The notes: generated from the sequence alone by a model not told the origin. Counted from the stretch's first letter, positions 1-11,800 are shown. The stretch: DNA of 64,000 nucleotides from Leptasterias polaris (GCA_037783415.1 JAZGTN010000236.1:1612001-1676000); one strand, 5' to 3'. Program-made: numbers and translations.

Positions 1-425
1 GGATTTACATTAATGAATGAGTGGCACTAAAAAGGAAAACAAGGAAATCAGCTGACAGGCTAAGAAATGTTTCAATTAACTTTAGTAATACGTATTTATT
101 ATCATCATCATCATAGTTTTCTTTGTCATGAGGGACATAGAGCCATTCATCCAATGTGATCTGATGCAGTTGCCACAACTGCGCCCATGACTGGAGGTCC
201 GCTTCCAAATGGCACACTCAATTGTAATGTGGTTGGTCAAATAGGAGCTTTCAAATTGTATTCTGATGTCCACTTACAAAATGTTGGAAGTGTGAACTGG
301 TGTGTGACCCGTGTTATATGATAGGTCAGCACCATTTTCTCATTGGCCAAGCTTTGTTGGGCAGTGTCACATGGTTCTGTACATCACTCTAACTCTATGG
401 TTCAAGTACAACAGCGCTATGACCT

Positions 426-615
426 GGGCCCGATTTCATAGTGCTGCTTAAGCAGCAAATATTACTTAACACTTACCGCTTAGCAGAAATGAGCAGGTAA
501 CCAGTCACAAATGGTACATGTGACATTGCGTTTTGGCCGGTAACCTTATTCTGGTAAGAATACTTTTATTGTGCTTAGCTACTTTTTACGCTGAAGCAGC
601 TCTATGAAATTGGGC
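426..615. repeat. MITE-like hairpin element
   Basis: The two ends are imperfect inverted repeats: GGGCCCGATTTCATAG at the left and the reverse complement of CTATGAAATTGGGC at the right. The inner arms (AGCAGC, GTAACC) also partly pair. No coding capacity. A remnant of the inner arm (caggtaaccag) recurs near 44,950. Superfamily not assigned. Confidence 0.55.
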
Positions 616-746
616 GAGGACTCAAAACTCACAATTTGGTGAGAATTTGAGTCCGATACACTAGACTCCTTGGCCATGTCACAGCATTACTTTCAAACAA
701 TTCTCTTCCCCAAAATCAGCTGAAAACTTTAAAGAGAGCAACTTAC

Positions 747-849
747 GTTGGCAGGAATGCCTGTCCAAACCGAGTTTGAAGTTTGGTTCACACGAGCAAT
801 TGTAACCACCAGCAAAGTTTGTGCACTCATGATCACACCCACCATTTCC
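747..849 (-). CDS. EGF-like domain exon of an unidentified gene
   Basis: A single internal exon on the minus strand, bounded by a TTTTAG acceptor and a GTAAGT donor. It encodes about 34 residues containing NGGCDHEC, GGYNCSCE and DRHSC. These are the spacing and residues of cysteines 2 to 6 of an EGF-like domain of the NGGC type found in fibulin, LDLR-like and matrix proteins; the first cysteine must lie in the preceding exon. It begins in phase 0 and ends after one base of a codon. No neighbouring exon was recognised: the higher-coordinate side runs into repeats and the low-coordinate side leaves the window. The parent is probably an extracellular or cell-surface protein, but the gene cannot be named and could be a relic. 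Confidence 0.65.
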
Positions 850-1062
850 CTAAAAGAAAAAAAAATCCCAAAAGGGTGGTTTTTATTTACGGTTTATTAG
901 CCAAGGGCTTAATTAGGGGAAAATAAACAATAAAGTGCCTTGTAACGATGTTATAATCCAGCAAGGGTCTGGTTTACAAAAATTGGACCGGTGATGTCAT
1001 AACATCTCAAAGCGCCCCTTACTAGATGTCAGTGGTGAAGTTTATGACAATCGTTTCAAAAT

Positions 1063-1165
1063 TGGTATACATAATGACCTTTATACAGACAACATAAATG
1101 TGTGGAGTTTCATATTGATGACGTATACATAATGACCTTCATGCAGACAACATAATGTGTGGAGT
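1063..1165 (+). repeat. short direct repeat, about 62-bp period
   Basis: The string acataatgacctt..acagacaacata is followed by tgtgtggagtt in two adjacent copies separated by about 62 bases. The copies differ by a few substitutions and a single-base indel. The rest of 850-1289 shows no gene. Confidence 0.6.
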
Positions 1166-1289
1166 TGAAGATTGATTGCCTTTAAGTTTTACTTTTTGAA
1201 GCCTTGCATTTCAAAAACCAAAGGATGACTGAGTTGAAACTTTGCATATAGATAGACATATGAAGAACAAGAGAACATAGCATGTTTCA

Positions 1290-2215
1290 AGCAAGCGAGA
1301 CTCCTGAGTTCAAGAACAAAGTGAGGATCAACTCCCTGAAGTCAATAACTGGTGATATTAGCAAAAATCCAAAACGCTTTTGGAGTTTCATCAAGGCTAA
1401 ATCACGTAAGGACTCATTGCCTTCAGTTCTCTGAAGTGAAAGCTCTGGACTTGAAGCTACCGACTCAGCTGGAAAAGCCTCTCTTTTCATGAACTTTTTC
1501 CAGTCTGTTTACTTGCAATCATCTAATGATCATGATCAAACTACTACTTTACCTAAGATTGAGAATTTAAATCTAGACACCATGCCTGATATTTATATTT
1601 CTGAAACAGAGGTCTTACGTAAGTTAAATGATATTGATTCTTCTAAAGCGACTGGATCAGACAATGTTTCAGGTTTTATTTTTAAGTCCTGTGCTTTCCT
1701 TTATGCTGGAAATCTGCAAATATTGTCCCCATACATAAATCTGGTAAAAAACAAAGCGTTTCTAATTATAGACCAATTTCTCTGATCCCTCAGGTAGCAA
1801 AGGTTTTTGAAAGAATTCTTTCTGATCAAATTTTGTCTCATGTACGTCCTGCAATTTCTGAGCAACAGCACGGCTTTGTATCTGGTAGGGATTGTTCTAC
1901 AAACCTCACATCATTATTACAGGAGGCATACTGTGCTGTTGATAAGAAAGAGCAGTTGGATGTTATTTATACTTATTTCTCCAAGGCCTTTGATCGAGTT
2001 AACCATAATTATCTGATACATAAACTTAAGTCCTACAATATCCATCCGAATGTCTTAGCTTTATTGCAAAGTTATCTTACTGGCAGAAAACATAGAGTTA
2101 TTGTCAATGGTTTTTCATCCGAATGGAAAACAGTGTCCTCTGGCGTTCCACAGGGTTCTATTCTATGACCTCTCCTGTTCACTTTATTTGTCAATGACCT
2201 CCCTAGGATGTCAAA
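1290..2215 (+). pseudogene. LINE reverse transcriptase fragment (CR1/Jockey-like), broken
   Basis: A degenerate plus-strand non-LTR retrotransposon ORF. The linker NPKRFWSFIKAKSRKD is near 1,360. SSKATGSDNVSG and FFQSV follow. RT block 1 (SNYRPISLIPQVAKVFERIL) is near 1,770. QQHGFVSGRDCSTNL, FSKAFDRVNH (catalytic motif region A), SSGVPQGSIL near 2,150 and LFTLFVNDLP follow. Frame changes occur around 1,430 and 1,740, and a stop interrupts the block after GSIL. The YADD region is absent: the LINE runs directly into the tandem array at about 2,207. The family is a jockey-superfamily LINE by its motifs; the exact clade is uncertain. Confidence 0.8.
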
Positions 2216-2270
2216 GTCTGCGGACAACGATGCGTGTATTTTTGAGGTGGGCGAACAAACTCAAAAATCC

Positions 2271-3374
2271 ACTAGAGATTTAGAGTTTGTAAAACAAACT
2301 CTAGGTGTTCGGGTTCTCGCTGGGCTCAGTGCTGTTTTAATGCGTTAGCTATAACATTGAATCGCTGAAAACATTGTTGATAGCTTTTGAAATTTCAAGG
2401 AAAGTAAAGTGTAAATCTTCTTTGCTTGTACGTTAGTTTACAAAGGAAATTAATGCACCTCACAATATGAGTTTTAAAAATAATAATCTTTTGTTAAAGC
2501 CAAATTTGAAAACTGATGACGTCATTATGACGTTAGATAAGTTTTTATTGAGACATTGGTATTTAATTATGTGCTTTAAATTGTAAGTGAAAAACGAAGG
2601 TGAACTTACTAAACGTATTGTCAGCAAAAGAGTATACATTATTTAATTTATTTGAAAGGTCAGAGGGTCAATATTGTCCTTTTATACAGGGCAACATAAA
2701 TTTTTCGAATTTCCTTTCGTTTTGGTTGCATATCTTAAAACGAGCCTTTAAATTACTCACAAGTACAACTATCATGTATGCCACTCACTGAAGTTTATTT
2801 ATTTTTCAATGGATATTGATTCTTTATAATAAATCCGACTATGCAAATCATGTTGACATTATTAAATTACAATTCTTAGAAGTTTTAACAGGTTTTCAAA
2901 TACTGTGATTTGGCTTCTCATTATGTATCGGTGCATGATACTTTGATTGTTAAATACATATGCACTGATGATGATGTCGTTAAAATAAGTCGAGCATAGT
3001 ATGAGCTATTGGTTGCATTTTTTTAAATAGCTTGCTTGATTTTTAGACATTAGTCTTCATACAGAACGGTTTATTAAATTTATAATATTGAAAGAAAAGA
3101 CTTGTTTTAAATAATTATGCAAGATAAAGGCAAGTCATGAAGACGGCAAGTTTAAGCCTCTCGTGAATTTTAACTAATACAATATTTTTTAACGAGTTAA
3201 TAACTATTTCTACCTGTATGGTGCATCATACTCAGTGTGTAGTTTGTTACGCACCTCAAAACAGTAATAACACCAAAGTTCAACTTAATGAAATAGCTCA
3301 CGCATTGACACAGCACTGACCCCAGCGATACCCGAACACCTAGTGTTTGTTGTCACAAACACGTTAAGTCTAGT
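2271..3374. mobile_element. hairpin-ended TIR element, array copy 1
   Basis: Both ends start ACTAGA, followed by a small stem-loop (AGTTTGT..ACAAACT at the left, GTGTTTG..CAAACAC at the right). They continue as a roughly 75-base imperfect inverted repeat including AGGTGTTCGGGT, CGCTGGG and TCAGTGCTGT. This copy is about 1.1 kb and AT-rich, with no convincing protein. The right end sits exactly where the Gypsy RNase H sequence begins. Confidence 0.7.
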
Positions 3375-3594
3375 TTGGTTTATTTTGAAGCATTTTGAAG
3401 TTTATTTAAGGGCCCCTGCCCAAACCATCACTGTGTATACTGACCACAATCCACTGGTTTTCATCCAAAAGATGAAAAACCAAAATCAGAGATTACTCAG
3501 ATGGAGTTTAAGTCTCCACGAGTTTGACATTGAAGTAGTTAATGTTAAGGGCAAAGATAACATCATTGCTGATGCCTTATCACGACGCATTTAA
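3343..3594 (+). pseudogene. Ty3/Gypsy RNase H fragment, copy 1
   Basis: The ORF encodes the C-terminal part of the RNase H domain that follows reverse transcriptase in Ty3/Gypsy Pol. Diagnostic stretches are HFEVYL, VYTDHNPLVF, NQRLLRWSL, HEFDIE, VKGKDNIIADALSRR. The stop comes right after ALSRRI, where integrase should follow, so this is a truncated remnant. The first few codons belong to the hairpin element end that abuts it, not to the domain. A polypurine tract and an LTR follow about 170 bases downstream, as at the 3' end of a deleted element. Confidence 0.85.
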
Positions 3595-3770
3595 AACGAT
3601 TATTTTCAAATTCCACTCTTAGTGAATTTAGATAAGTATTTTCTTACCAAGTGTGTAGTTATAATACAGTAATTTTGGGGGCTTGATAATTTATCAAATT
3701 AAAAATAAAATTTTGAAAGTAAAAAATAAATAAAAAATAAATAAAATACTTTCCTCCAAGGGGGGAAGAC

Positions 3771-4432
3771 TGTTACAGATGGGATTCCTCCTCCCCCGTT
3801 GTTATTTTATTTCCATTGGTTATTGGTTCACCTGCAGAATGTCTGTGGTATTAGGCCCACATGCACGGAAATGTTTTGATTTGATCAAGAAATCATCGAT
3901 CTTTATTGTTTGTGTTTCGAGCATATCGGAGTGTTTCTCCATAGATGAATGTTTTGAATGCATGCGGGGGTTGTGATGATGTCTTGTGTAGGTATTGGTT
4001 ATAGGTTTCAGTGGGTTTGGTATAGACTTTTGTGTCAAGAATACCCGTTTCTCTTAACCTTGTGCTTCTCGAAGAATGGCACATTAGACTTGTCTCGGTC
4101 CACCCAATCTCGTCACAATACCCTGGCGCCGCCCCTGATCTTAGTCATAACATGCACTTAAATCTTCCCTCTATAAAACCCCAAATGGTTCAGTTTCTAT
4201 AGTCTTTTCAAAGGCCTGCTTAGTTTGGTCATGGATGGTCTGTCAATCCCTACTCTCTGAGTTCTTTACACCCACGTTCTGGTCGCGGAACACTGGTTAT
4301 AAAAGTTCCCTTTGACATTCGATCACTGAAACGAGAGCTGATTTGCGATCACCCTGCGTCTCTTTTCAAAGTGCAAGGTCAGTCCAATGGTGCGTAGTTG
4401 TTTACACCATTGAGAACTCTATAGAGTTGTAA
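3771..4432 (+). mobile_element. Gypsy LTR, copy 1 (3' edge uncertain)
   Basis: The polypurine tract aaggggggaagac is followed directly by TGTTACAG, the usual start of a Gypsy LTR. A TATA-like ctataaaacc lies near 4,171. The 3' edge is provisional, placed at a TTGTAAC that mirrors the TGTTACA start; no second LTR of this element is available inside the unit to confirm it. Confidence 0.6.
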
Positions 4433-4659
4433 CTTGAAAATTTAGACAAACGTTTTGCTTTGTCATGCTTGGAGAAAACGCAAGAGAAAAAAGCAACCAA
4501 CTGTGACAATGAATACAACAAGACCAAAGTTATTATGATTTTTGTTGTTAAAAGATTCAGGCTTTGCACGCGATGGTTGGGAACATGGGTGCAAGTGCGT
4601 GGTGGAAACGTTCTTGATGTTTCCGAACTGGGCGGGGTCGAGGTTGGGTTTAATCGACG

Positions 4660-4986
4660 CCATTGTTTTTGCTGAGCAATGAAATGTTCAGTCACTTTGG
4701 CAAAGTGATCTGTGAGGGCAATTGGTCACAAATTGTCTATGTTGGCGGGTGAAGTTTTGGGCACAGGGACGACAATTGTTCTCTTCCATTGTGCTGGGAC
4801 GATGAGCTGTGCGAACGAGGCGTTGATTATATGAGTCAAGGGTTTAGATAGCTCATATGAAAACTGTTGTATAAATCTAGCCGAAATATTATCGGGGCCA
4901 CTCGCCTTTCTGTAACTTATTCCATTAAGTTGTGCGAGGACTTGCACATGGTAAAAATCCATACCTTGTTGCAGAACTGCTTGCAA
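4660..4986 (-). pseudogene. antisense LINE RT N-terminal fragment, copy 1
   Basis: Minus-strand translation gives KASGPDNISARFIQ, LTHIINASF, PAQWKRTIVVPVPKTSP and, after one in-frame stop, PIALTDHFAKV. This is the region at and just before RT block 1 of CR1/Jockey-type LINEs. The rest of the RT is missing. The flanks (4,440-4,660 and beyond 4,986) are unrelated. Confidence 0.8.
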
Positions 4987-4989
4987 TGG

Positions 4990-5600
4990 TTTATTGTATA
5001 ATACATAATGACATGAATATAATTAGCAAATCTTGAGACCACCATATCTCGAACAGTTTAAGTCCGATCAACTGTTTTCGATTGTGTACTTGTGGGATAC
5101 TGTAGATGTGTTTGTTAGGCTAAACGTTGTGCGACGTCATCATGACGTCACCAGTGCCCAACGTAAAGTCAATACATTTCGCTCACCACAATTCTTGTTT
5201 TATGGCCTGTGTGGTAAAAAAAACACCTCCATAAGACTGTGTGGCGCGGTATGCTACTTTATGTGTTCTCTTATGTTAAAATGTGAGGAATTATGAAGTC
5301 ACCACCTGTAATAGAGCACCCTCTATCAATCGTCTATTTTTCAAGTGTCAAAAAAAATAAGTTTAATTTTGAAATCTACAGAATATGCTTGATCGAGTCA
5401 GAAGTTGTTTCCCATCCCATCTTGGAATACTGTGAGCTACGGTACTCATGTTTCAAGCTCGAAAACATGTTGCATCAATTTTTGATTTCACGTACTAACA
5501 CAAAACGTTTTACTTTATTGCTTATTAATTTAGGACGAAAATCAGTCATAAGTACCATATATATGAAGTTCAAAGCAACAAGTCTCCACTGTTAGAAAAC
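4990..5600. repeat. dispersed repeat segment sharing an 'accaccatatctc' block, copy 1
   Basis: The stretch with gacatgaatat..aattag..aatcttg..accaccatatctc resembles 18,480-18,610, and both are followed by a cgtcatc(g/a)tgacg-type palindrome. No coding function is supported despite two short open frames. It is probably an internal piece of the same mobile family as the 18.2-21.6 kb segment. Confidence 0.5.
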
Positions 5601-5817
5601 TAGTGACGTTTTGAAGGAAAGCGGGATTTTATAAAAGCCTTCAACATTAAATGCCGTTTTCTACAATTATTACTTTTTACTGTCTTCGTGTGTTTGTCAG
5701 TTCGTGAAATCGGTGGATGACGATTTGATAGCTTCACAGTTACCCTGACAAAGTGTCTCGACTTATCGCATGGCTGCTTGCAATGGTTTATTGTCTGACA
5801 CAATGTCAGTGTTGTAT

Positions 5818-5972
5818 GACTCGAGTCCAGGACTCGGACTCGAGTCCATCTCGAGTCACAATTTCGGTGACTCGGACTTGACTCGAGTCACGTCTGCAAA
5901 AGACTCGGACTCGGACTCGGACTCGACTATCATGACTCGGACTTGTCCCCGAGGACTCGTGACTCGAGTCAC
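5818..5972 (+). repeat. GACTCG-rich satellite block A, copy 1
   Basis: A low-complexity run of gactcg/gactcggactcg motifs with interspersed inverted gagtc, so it folds on itself. It generates open frames in both strands (RVRVRV, DSDSDSD) that are repeat artefacts. Confidence 0.8.
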
Positions 5973-6185
5973 GTATTTTCACAAACAACACCTTTTTTAA
6001 ATATTAAAAACAATTCCGATGATCCGATCGTCATTCCCGGAGTGCACATGGAGTTAACGTCTAGCACAATAAATAAGTACACTGTCGTATGGTGTTACAA
6101 GTAATAGTATTTGTGATTATTGTGTAAATGGCCATCTGCGTACAGCGCGTGTATGTTTGATTCGTATGTTCAATACGCATAATAA

Positions 6186-6318
6186 GGCCGTGTCCGAAAC
6201 GGTGACTTAATTCGGCTACAGCTACGGCTAGGACGCGCGCGTCTGCCTATCCTTCAACACTGACAGACGCGCTGATCTAGCCGTAGCTGTAGCCGAAGTC
6301 GCCGTTTCGGACACGGCC
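6186..6318. mobile_element. Harbinger-type MITE with TAA duplication, copy 1
   Basis: A 133-bp hairpin beginning GGCCGTGTCCGAAACGG and ending with its inverse, with further pairing inside (tagccgtagctgtagccgaa). It is flanked by TAA on both sides, the 3-bp duplication typical of PIF/Harbinger. No coding capacity. Confidence 0.75.
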
Positions 6319-6718
6319 TAACACTGGGATGCACGACACCAGTATTATGCTGGTATTCTGTCAACGTAGCCACCATAGCCACTGCTTGTGCTTGATGCAT
6401 ATTACCAGGGAAATGGCATGTCTGGTACCTGTAAAACACAGCCTGCATATTGCACTGTGATGGCTGTGTGTTGTTTGCACCAGTTTCTACACATGGTCGA
6501 CACACACACACACGACGTCAAGTTTGGTCACGTCACTAGTAAAAAGTAGTACAACATTTTTTTAATCATGGCATCTGCCGTTCCGCCCCGTATTGTTTCT
6601 TTTGGTTATACCAACTTTAACAAAAACTTTAACAGAACTTTGTTTAAAATAAATGTGTTTTATTTTGTCATTTCCAATTCTTATTTTACGACATTTGGTT
6701 TGCAATCAATATTTAAAC

Positions 6719-6895
6719 AAGTGACTCGTGACTCGGACTCGGACTCGGACCAAGTGACTCGTGACTCGGACTCGGACTCGGACCAAGTGACTCGTGACTC
6801 GGACTCGGACTCGGACCAAGTGACTCGGGACTCGGACTCGACCTCGACCCAAGTGACTTGAGACTCGGACTCGGACTCGACACAGGTGACTCGAC
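6719..6895 (+). repeat. 33-bp GACTCG minisatellite block B, copy 1
   Basis: Tandem units of about 33 bp, each caagtgactcgtgactcgg followed by actcggactcgg. Because 33 is a multiple of three the array is open and reads QVTRDSDSDSD repeatedly, joined to a chance upstream ORF. About five units here. Confidence 0.85.
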
Positions 6896-6899
6896 TACA

Positions 6900-7250
6900 A
6901 CACTGCACAATGTACGTACTAAATTAAACTTTGGAGTATAGACACTATTGTGTACATTTAACCAGTACATTGTACATTTGATAGCTTTACAGTTTCAATG
7001 TACATTTGATAGCTTCACAGTTTCAATGTGTCTCGAAAGTAAACATGCATAAATTATCGCATGACTACCTGCAGTGGTTTTCAAGAAATAACAACGAATT
7101 TATCGTTCTTAGTTTGTGAGTTCCAAAAACTCAAAATTTGATTAAAAAATTAATATCATTAATTTACCCGATAAATCATTGGATGACGTCATTATGTTGT
7201 CAAAACTTCTGTTTCATCTATTTAAGTTTCATGACCGTACGAGCTTGGGA
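6900..7250. other. array spacer, no gene seen
   Basis: AT-rich spacer with a short duplicated phrase (tgtacatttgatagctt twice, near 6,970 and 7,000). It matches 11,460-11,800 and contains no recognisable coding sequence. Confidence 0.6.
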
Positions 7251-7315
7251 AGGATGTCAAAGTCTGCGGACAACGATTTGTGTGTATTTTTGAGATGGAA
7301 CAAACTCAAAAATTC

Positions 7316-7887
7316 ACTAGAGATTTAGAGTTTGTAAAACAAACTCTAGGTGTTCGGGTTCTCGCTGGGCTCAGTGCTGTTTTAATGCGTTAGCTATATC
7401 ATTGAATCGCTGAAAACATTGTTGATAGCTTTTGAAATTTCAAGGAAAGTAAAGTGTAAATCTTCTTTAATTGTATGTTAGACGATGATGTCGTTAAAAT
7501 AAGTCGAGCATAGTATGAGCTATTGGTTACATTTTTTAAAATAGCTTGCTTGATTTTTAGACATTAGTCTTCATACAGAACGGTTTATTAAATTTATAAT
7601 ATTGAAAGAAAAGACTTGTTTTAAATAATTATGCAAGATAAAGGCAAGTCATGAAGACGGCAAGTTTAAGCCTCTCGTGAATTTTAACTAATACAATATT
7701 TTTAACGAGTTAATAACTATTTCTACCTGTATGGTGCATCATACTCAGTGTGTAGTTTGTTACGCACCTCAAAACAGTAATAACACCAAAGTTCAACTTA
7801 ATGAAATAGCTCACGCATTGACACAGCACTGACCCCAGCGATACCCGAACACCTAGTGTTTGTTGTCACAAACACGTTAAGTCTAGT
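7316..7887. mobile_element. hairpin-ended TIR element, array copy 2
   Basis: Same ends as the element at 2,271 but only about 570 bp, having lost the interior corresponding to roughly 2,440-2,965. An internally deleted derivative. Confidence 0.7.
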
Positions 7888-8107
7888 TTGGTTTATTTTG
7901 AAGCATTTTGAAGTGTATTTAAGGGCCCCTGCCCAAACCATCACTGTGTATACTGACCACAATCCACTGGTTTTCATCCAAAAGATGAAAAACCAAAATC
8001 AGAGATTACTCAGATGGAGTTTAAGTCTCCACGAGTTTGACATTGAAGTAGTTAATGTTAAGGGCAAAGATAACATCATTGCTGATGCCTTATCACGACG
8101 CATTTAA
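7856..8107 (+). pseudogene. Ty3/Gypsy RNase H fragment, copy 2
   Basis: The predicted protein is identical to the copy at 3,343, with VYTDHNPL and KGKDNIIADALSR. Identity of a decayed fragment shows it was copied recently as part of the array. Confidence 0.85.
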
Positions 8108-8283
8108 AACGATTATTTTCAAATTCCACTCTTAGTGAATTTAGATAAGTATTTTCTTACCAAGTGTGTAGTTATAATACAGTAATTTTGGGGGCTTGAT
8201 AATTTATCAAATTAAAAATAAAATTTTGAAAGTAAAAAATAAATAAAAAATAAATAAAATACTTTCCTCCAAGGGGGGAAGAC

Positions 8284-8945
8284 TGTTACAGATGGGATTC
8301 CTCCTCCCCCGTTGTTATTTTATTTCCATTGGTTATTGGTTCACCTGCAGAATGTCTGTGGTATTAGGCCCACATGCACGGAAATGTTTTGATTTGATCA
8401 AGAAATCATCGATCTTTATTGTTTGTGTTTCGAGCATATCGGAGTGTTTCTCCATAGATGAATGTTTTGAATGCATGCGGGGGTTGTGATGATGTCTTGT
8501 GTAGGTATTGGTTATAGGTTTCAGTGGGTTTGGTATAGACTTTTGTGTCAAGAATACCCGTTTCTCTTAACCTTGTGCTTCTCGAAGAATGGCACATTAG
8601 ACTTGTCTCGGTCCACCCAATCTCGTCACAATACCCTGGCGCCGCCCCTGATCTTAGTCATAACATGCACTTAAATCTTCCCTCTATAAAACCCCAAATG
8701 GTTCAGTTTCTATAGTCTTTTCAAAGGCCTGCTTAGTTTGGTCATGGATGGTCTGTCAATCCCTACTCTCTGAGTTCTTTACACCCACGTTCTGGTCGCG
8801 GAACACTGGTTATAAAAGTTCCCTTTGACATTCGATCACTGAAACGAGAGCTGATTTGCGATCACCCTGCGTCTCTTTTCAAAGTGCAAGGTCAGTCCAA
8901 TGGTGCGTAGTTGTTTACACCATTGAGAACTCTATAGAGTTGTAA
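8284..8945 (+). mobile_element. Gypsy LTR, copy 2 (3' edge uncertain)
   Basis: TGTTACAG after the same polypurine tract; nearly identical to the LTR at 3,771. Confidence 0.6.
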
Positions 8946-9172
8946 CTTGAAAATTTAGACAAACGTTTTGCTTTGTCATGCTTGGAGAAAACGCAAGAGA
9001 AAAAAGCAACCAACTGTGACAATGAATACAACAAGACCAAAAATATTATGATTTTTGTTGTTAAAAGATTCAGGCTTTGCACGCGATGGTTGGGAACATG
9101 GGTGCAAGTGCGTGGTGGAAACGTTCTTGATGTTTCCGAACTGGGCGGGGTCGAGGTTGGGTTTAATCGACG

Positions 9173-9499
9173 CCATTGTTTTTGCTGAGCAATGAAATGT
9201 TCAGTCACTTTGGCAAAGTGATCTGTGAGGGCAATTGGTCACAAATTGTCTATGTTGGCGGGTGAAGTTTTGGGCACAGGGACGACAATTGTTCTCTTCC
9301 ATTGTGCTGGGACGATGAGCTGTGCGAACGAGGCGTTGATTATATGAGTCAAGGGTTTAGATAGCTCATATGAAAACTGTTGTATAAATCTAGCCGAAAT
9401 ATTATCGGGGCCACTCGCCTTTCTGTAACTTATTCCATTAAGTTGTGCGAGGACTTGCACATGGTAAAAATCCATACCTTGTTGCAGAACTGCTTGCAA
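9173..9499 (-). pseudogene. antisense LINE RT fragment, copy 2
   Basis: Same KASGPDNISARF and WKRTIVVPVPKT motifs as 4,660-4,986, with the same in-frame stop. Confidence 0.8.
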
Positions 9500-9502
9500 T
9501 GG

Positions 9503-10115
9503 TTTATTGTATAATACATAATGACATGAATATAATTAGCAAATCTTGAGACCACCATATCTCGAACAGTTTAAGTCCGATCAACTGTTTTCGATTGTGT
9601 ACTTGTGGGATACTGTAGATGTGTTTGTTAGGCTAAACGTTGTGCGACGTCATCATGACGTCACCAGTGCCCAACGTAAAGTCAATACATTTCGCTCACC
9701 ACAATTCTTGTTTTATGGCCTGTGTGGTAAAAAAAACACCTCCATAAGACTGTGTGGCGCGGTATGCTACTTTATGTGTTCTCTTATGTTAAAATGTGAG
9801 GAATTATGAAGTCACCACCTGTAATAGAGCACCCTCTATCAATCGTCTATTTTTCAAGTGTCAAAAAAAATAAGTTTAATTTTGAAATCTACAGAATATG
9901 CTTGATCGAGTCAGAAGTTGTTTCCCATCCCATCTTGGAATACTGTGAGCTACGGTACTCATGTTTCAAGCTCGAAAACATGTTGCATCAATTTTTGATT
10001 TCACGTACTAACACAAAACGTTTTACTTTATTGCTTATTAATTTAGGACGAAAATCAGTCATAAGTACCATATATATGAAGTTCAAAGCAACAAGTATCC
10101 ACTGTTAGAAAACTA
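9503..10115. repeat. dispersed repeat segment with 'accaccatatctc' block, copy 2
   Basis: Near-identical to 4,990-5,600, differing by single bases. Confidence 0.5.
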
Positions 10116-10329
10116 GTGACGTTTTGAAGGAAAGCGGGATTTTATAAAAGCCTTCAACATTAAATGCCGTTTTCTACAATTATTACTTTTTACTGTCTTC
10201 GTGTGTGTGTGTCAGTTCGTGAAATCGGTGGATGACGATTTGATAGCTTCACAGTTACCTTGACAAAGTGTCTCGACTTATCGCATGGCTGCTTGCAATG
10301 GTTTATTGTCTGACACAATGTCAGTGTTG

Positions 10330-10486
10330 TATGACTCGAGTCCAGGACTCGGACTCGAGTCCGTCTCGAGTCACAATTTCGGTGACTCGGACTTGACTCG
10401 AGTCACGTCTGCAAAAGACTCGGACTCGGACTCGGACTCGACTATCATGACTCGGACTTGTCCCCGAGGACTCGTGACTCGAGTCA
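10330..10486 (+). repeat. GACTCG satellite block A, copy 2
   Basis: As at 5,818, with one or two substitutions. A (GT)n tract just upstream (10,200) is longer than in copy 1. Confidence 0.8.
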
Positions 10487-10700
10487 CGTATTTTCACAAA
10501 CAATACCTTTTTTAAATATTAAAAACAATTCCGATGATCCGATCGTCATTCCCGGAGTGCACATGGAGTTAACGTCTAGCACAATAAATAAGTACACTGT
10601 CGTATGGTGTTACAAGTAATAGTATTTGTGATTATTGTGTAAATGGCCATCTGCGTACAGCGCGTGTATGTTTGATTCGTATGTTCAATACGCATAATAA

Positions 10701-10833
10701 GGCCGTGTCCGAAACGGTGACTTAATTCGGCTACATCTACGGCTAGGGCGCGCGCGTCTGCCTATCCTTCAACACTGACAGACGCGCTGATCTAGCCGTA
10801 GCTGTAGCCGAAGTCGCCGTTTCGGACACGGCC
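10701..10833. mobile_element. Harbinger-type MITE, copy 2
   Basis: The same GGCCGTGTCCGAAACGG hairpin flanked by TAA. It arrived once and was multiplied with the array. Confidence 0.75.
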
Positions 10834-11231
10834 TAACACTGGGATGCACGACACCAGTATTATGCTGGTATTCTGTCAACGTAGCCACCATAGCCACTGC
10901 TTGTGCTTGATGCATATTACCAGGGAAATGGCATGTCTGGTACCTGTAAAACACAGCCTGCATATTGCACTGTGATGGCTGTGTGTTGTTTGCACCAGTT
11001 TCTACACATGGTCGACACACACACACACGACGTCAAGTTTGGTCACGTCACTAGTAAAAAGTAGTACAAAATTTTTTTAATCATGGCATCTGCCGTTCCG
11101 CCCCGTATTGTTTCTTTTGGTTATACCAACTTTAACAAAAACTTTAACAGAACTTTGTTTAAAATAAATGTGTTTTATTTTGTCATTTCCAATTCTTATT
11201 TTACGACATTTGGTTTGCAATCAATATTTAA

Positions 11232-11443
11232 ACAAGTGACTCGTGACTCGGACTCGGACTCGGACCAAGTGACTCGTGACTCGGACTCGGACTCGGACCA
11301 AGTGACTCGTGACTCGGACTCGGACTCGGACCAAGTGACTCGGGACTCGGACTCGGACTCGGACCAAGTGACTCGGGACTCGGACTCGACCTCGACCCAA
11401 GTGACTCGAGACTCGGACTCGGACTCGACACAGGTGACTCGAC
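11232..11443 (+). repeat. 33-bp GACTCG minisatellite block B, copy 2
   Basis: Expanded relative to copy 1 by one 33-bp unit, lengthening the apparent ORF to 130 residues. The expansion is in whole units, as expected of slippage or unequal exchange. Confidence 0.85.
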
Positions 11444-11459
11444 TACAACACTGCACAAT

Positions 11460-11800
11460 GTACGTACTAAATTAAACTTTGGAGTATAGACACTATTGAG
11501 TACATTTAACCAGTACATTGTACATTTGATAGCTTTACAGTTTCAATGTACATTTGATAGCTTCACAGTTTCAATGTGTCTCGAAAGTAAACATGCATGA
11601 ATTGTCGCATGACTACTTGCAGTGGTTTTCAAGAAATAACAACGAATTTATCGTTCTTAGTTTGTGAGTTCCAAAAACTCAAAATTTGATTAAAAAATTT
11701 ATATCATTAATTTACCCGATAAATCATTGGATGACGTCATTATGTTGTCAAAACTTCTGTTTCATCTATTTAAGTTTCATGACCGTACGAGCTTGGGAAG
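11460..11800. other. array spacer, no gene seen
   Basis: Counterpart of 6,900-7,250; AT-rich and noncoding. Confidence 0.6.

Noticed and set aside
4402..4695. 97-codon minus-strand ORF (FIAQQKQWRRLNPTS)
   Set aside because: Only its first residues continue the LINE RT frame; the rest is read-through into unrelated DNA.
11083..11475. 130-codon ORF with QVTRDSDSDSD repeats
   Set aside because: Length varies with the 33-bp minisatellite number (97 versus 130 codons in copies 1 and 2) and copy 3 replaces the tail; no start context, splice sites or homology.
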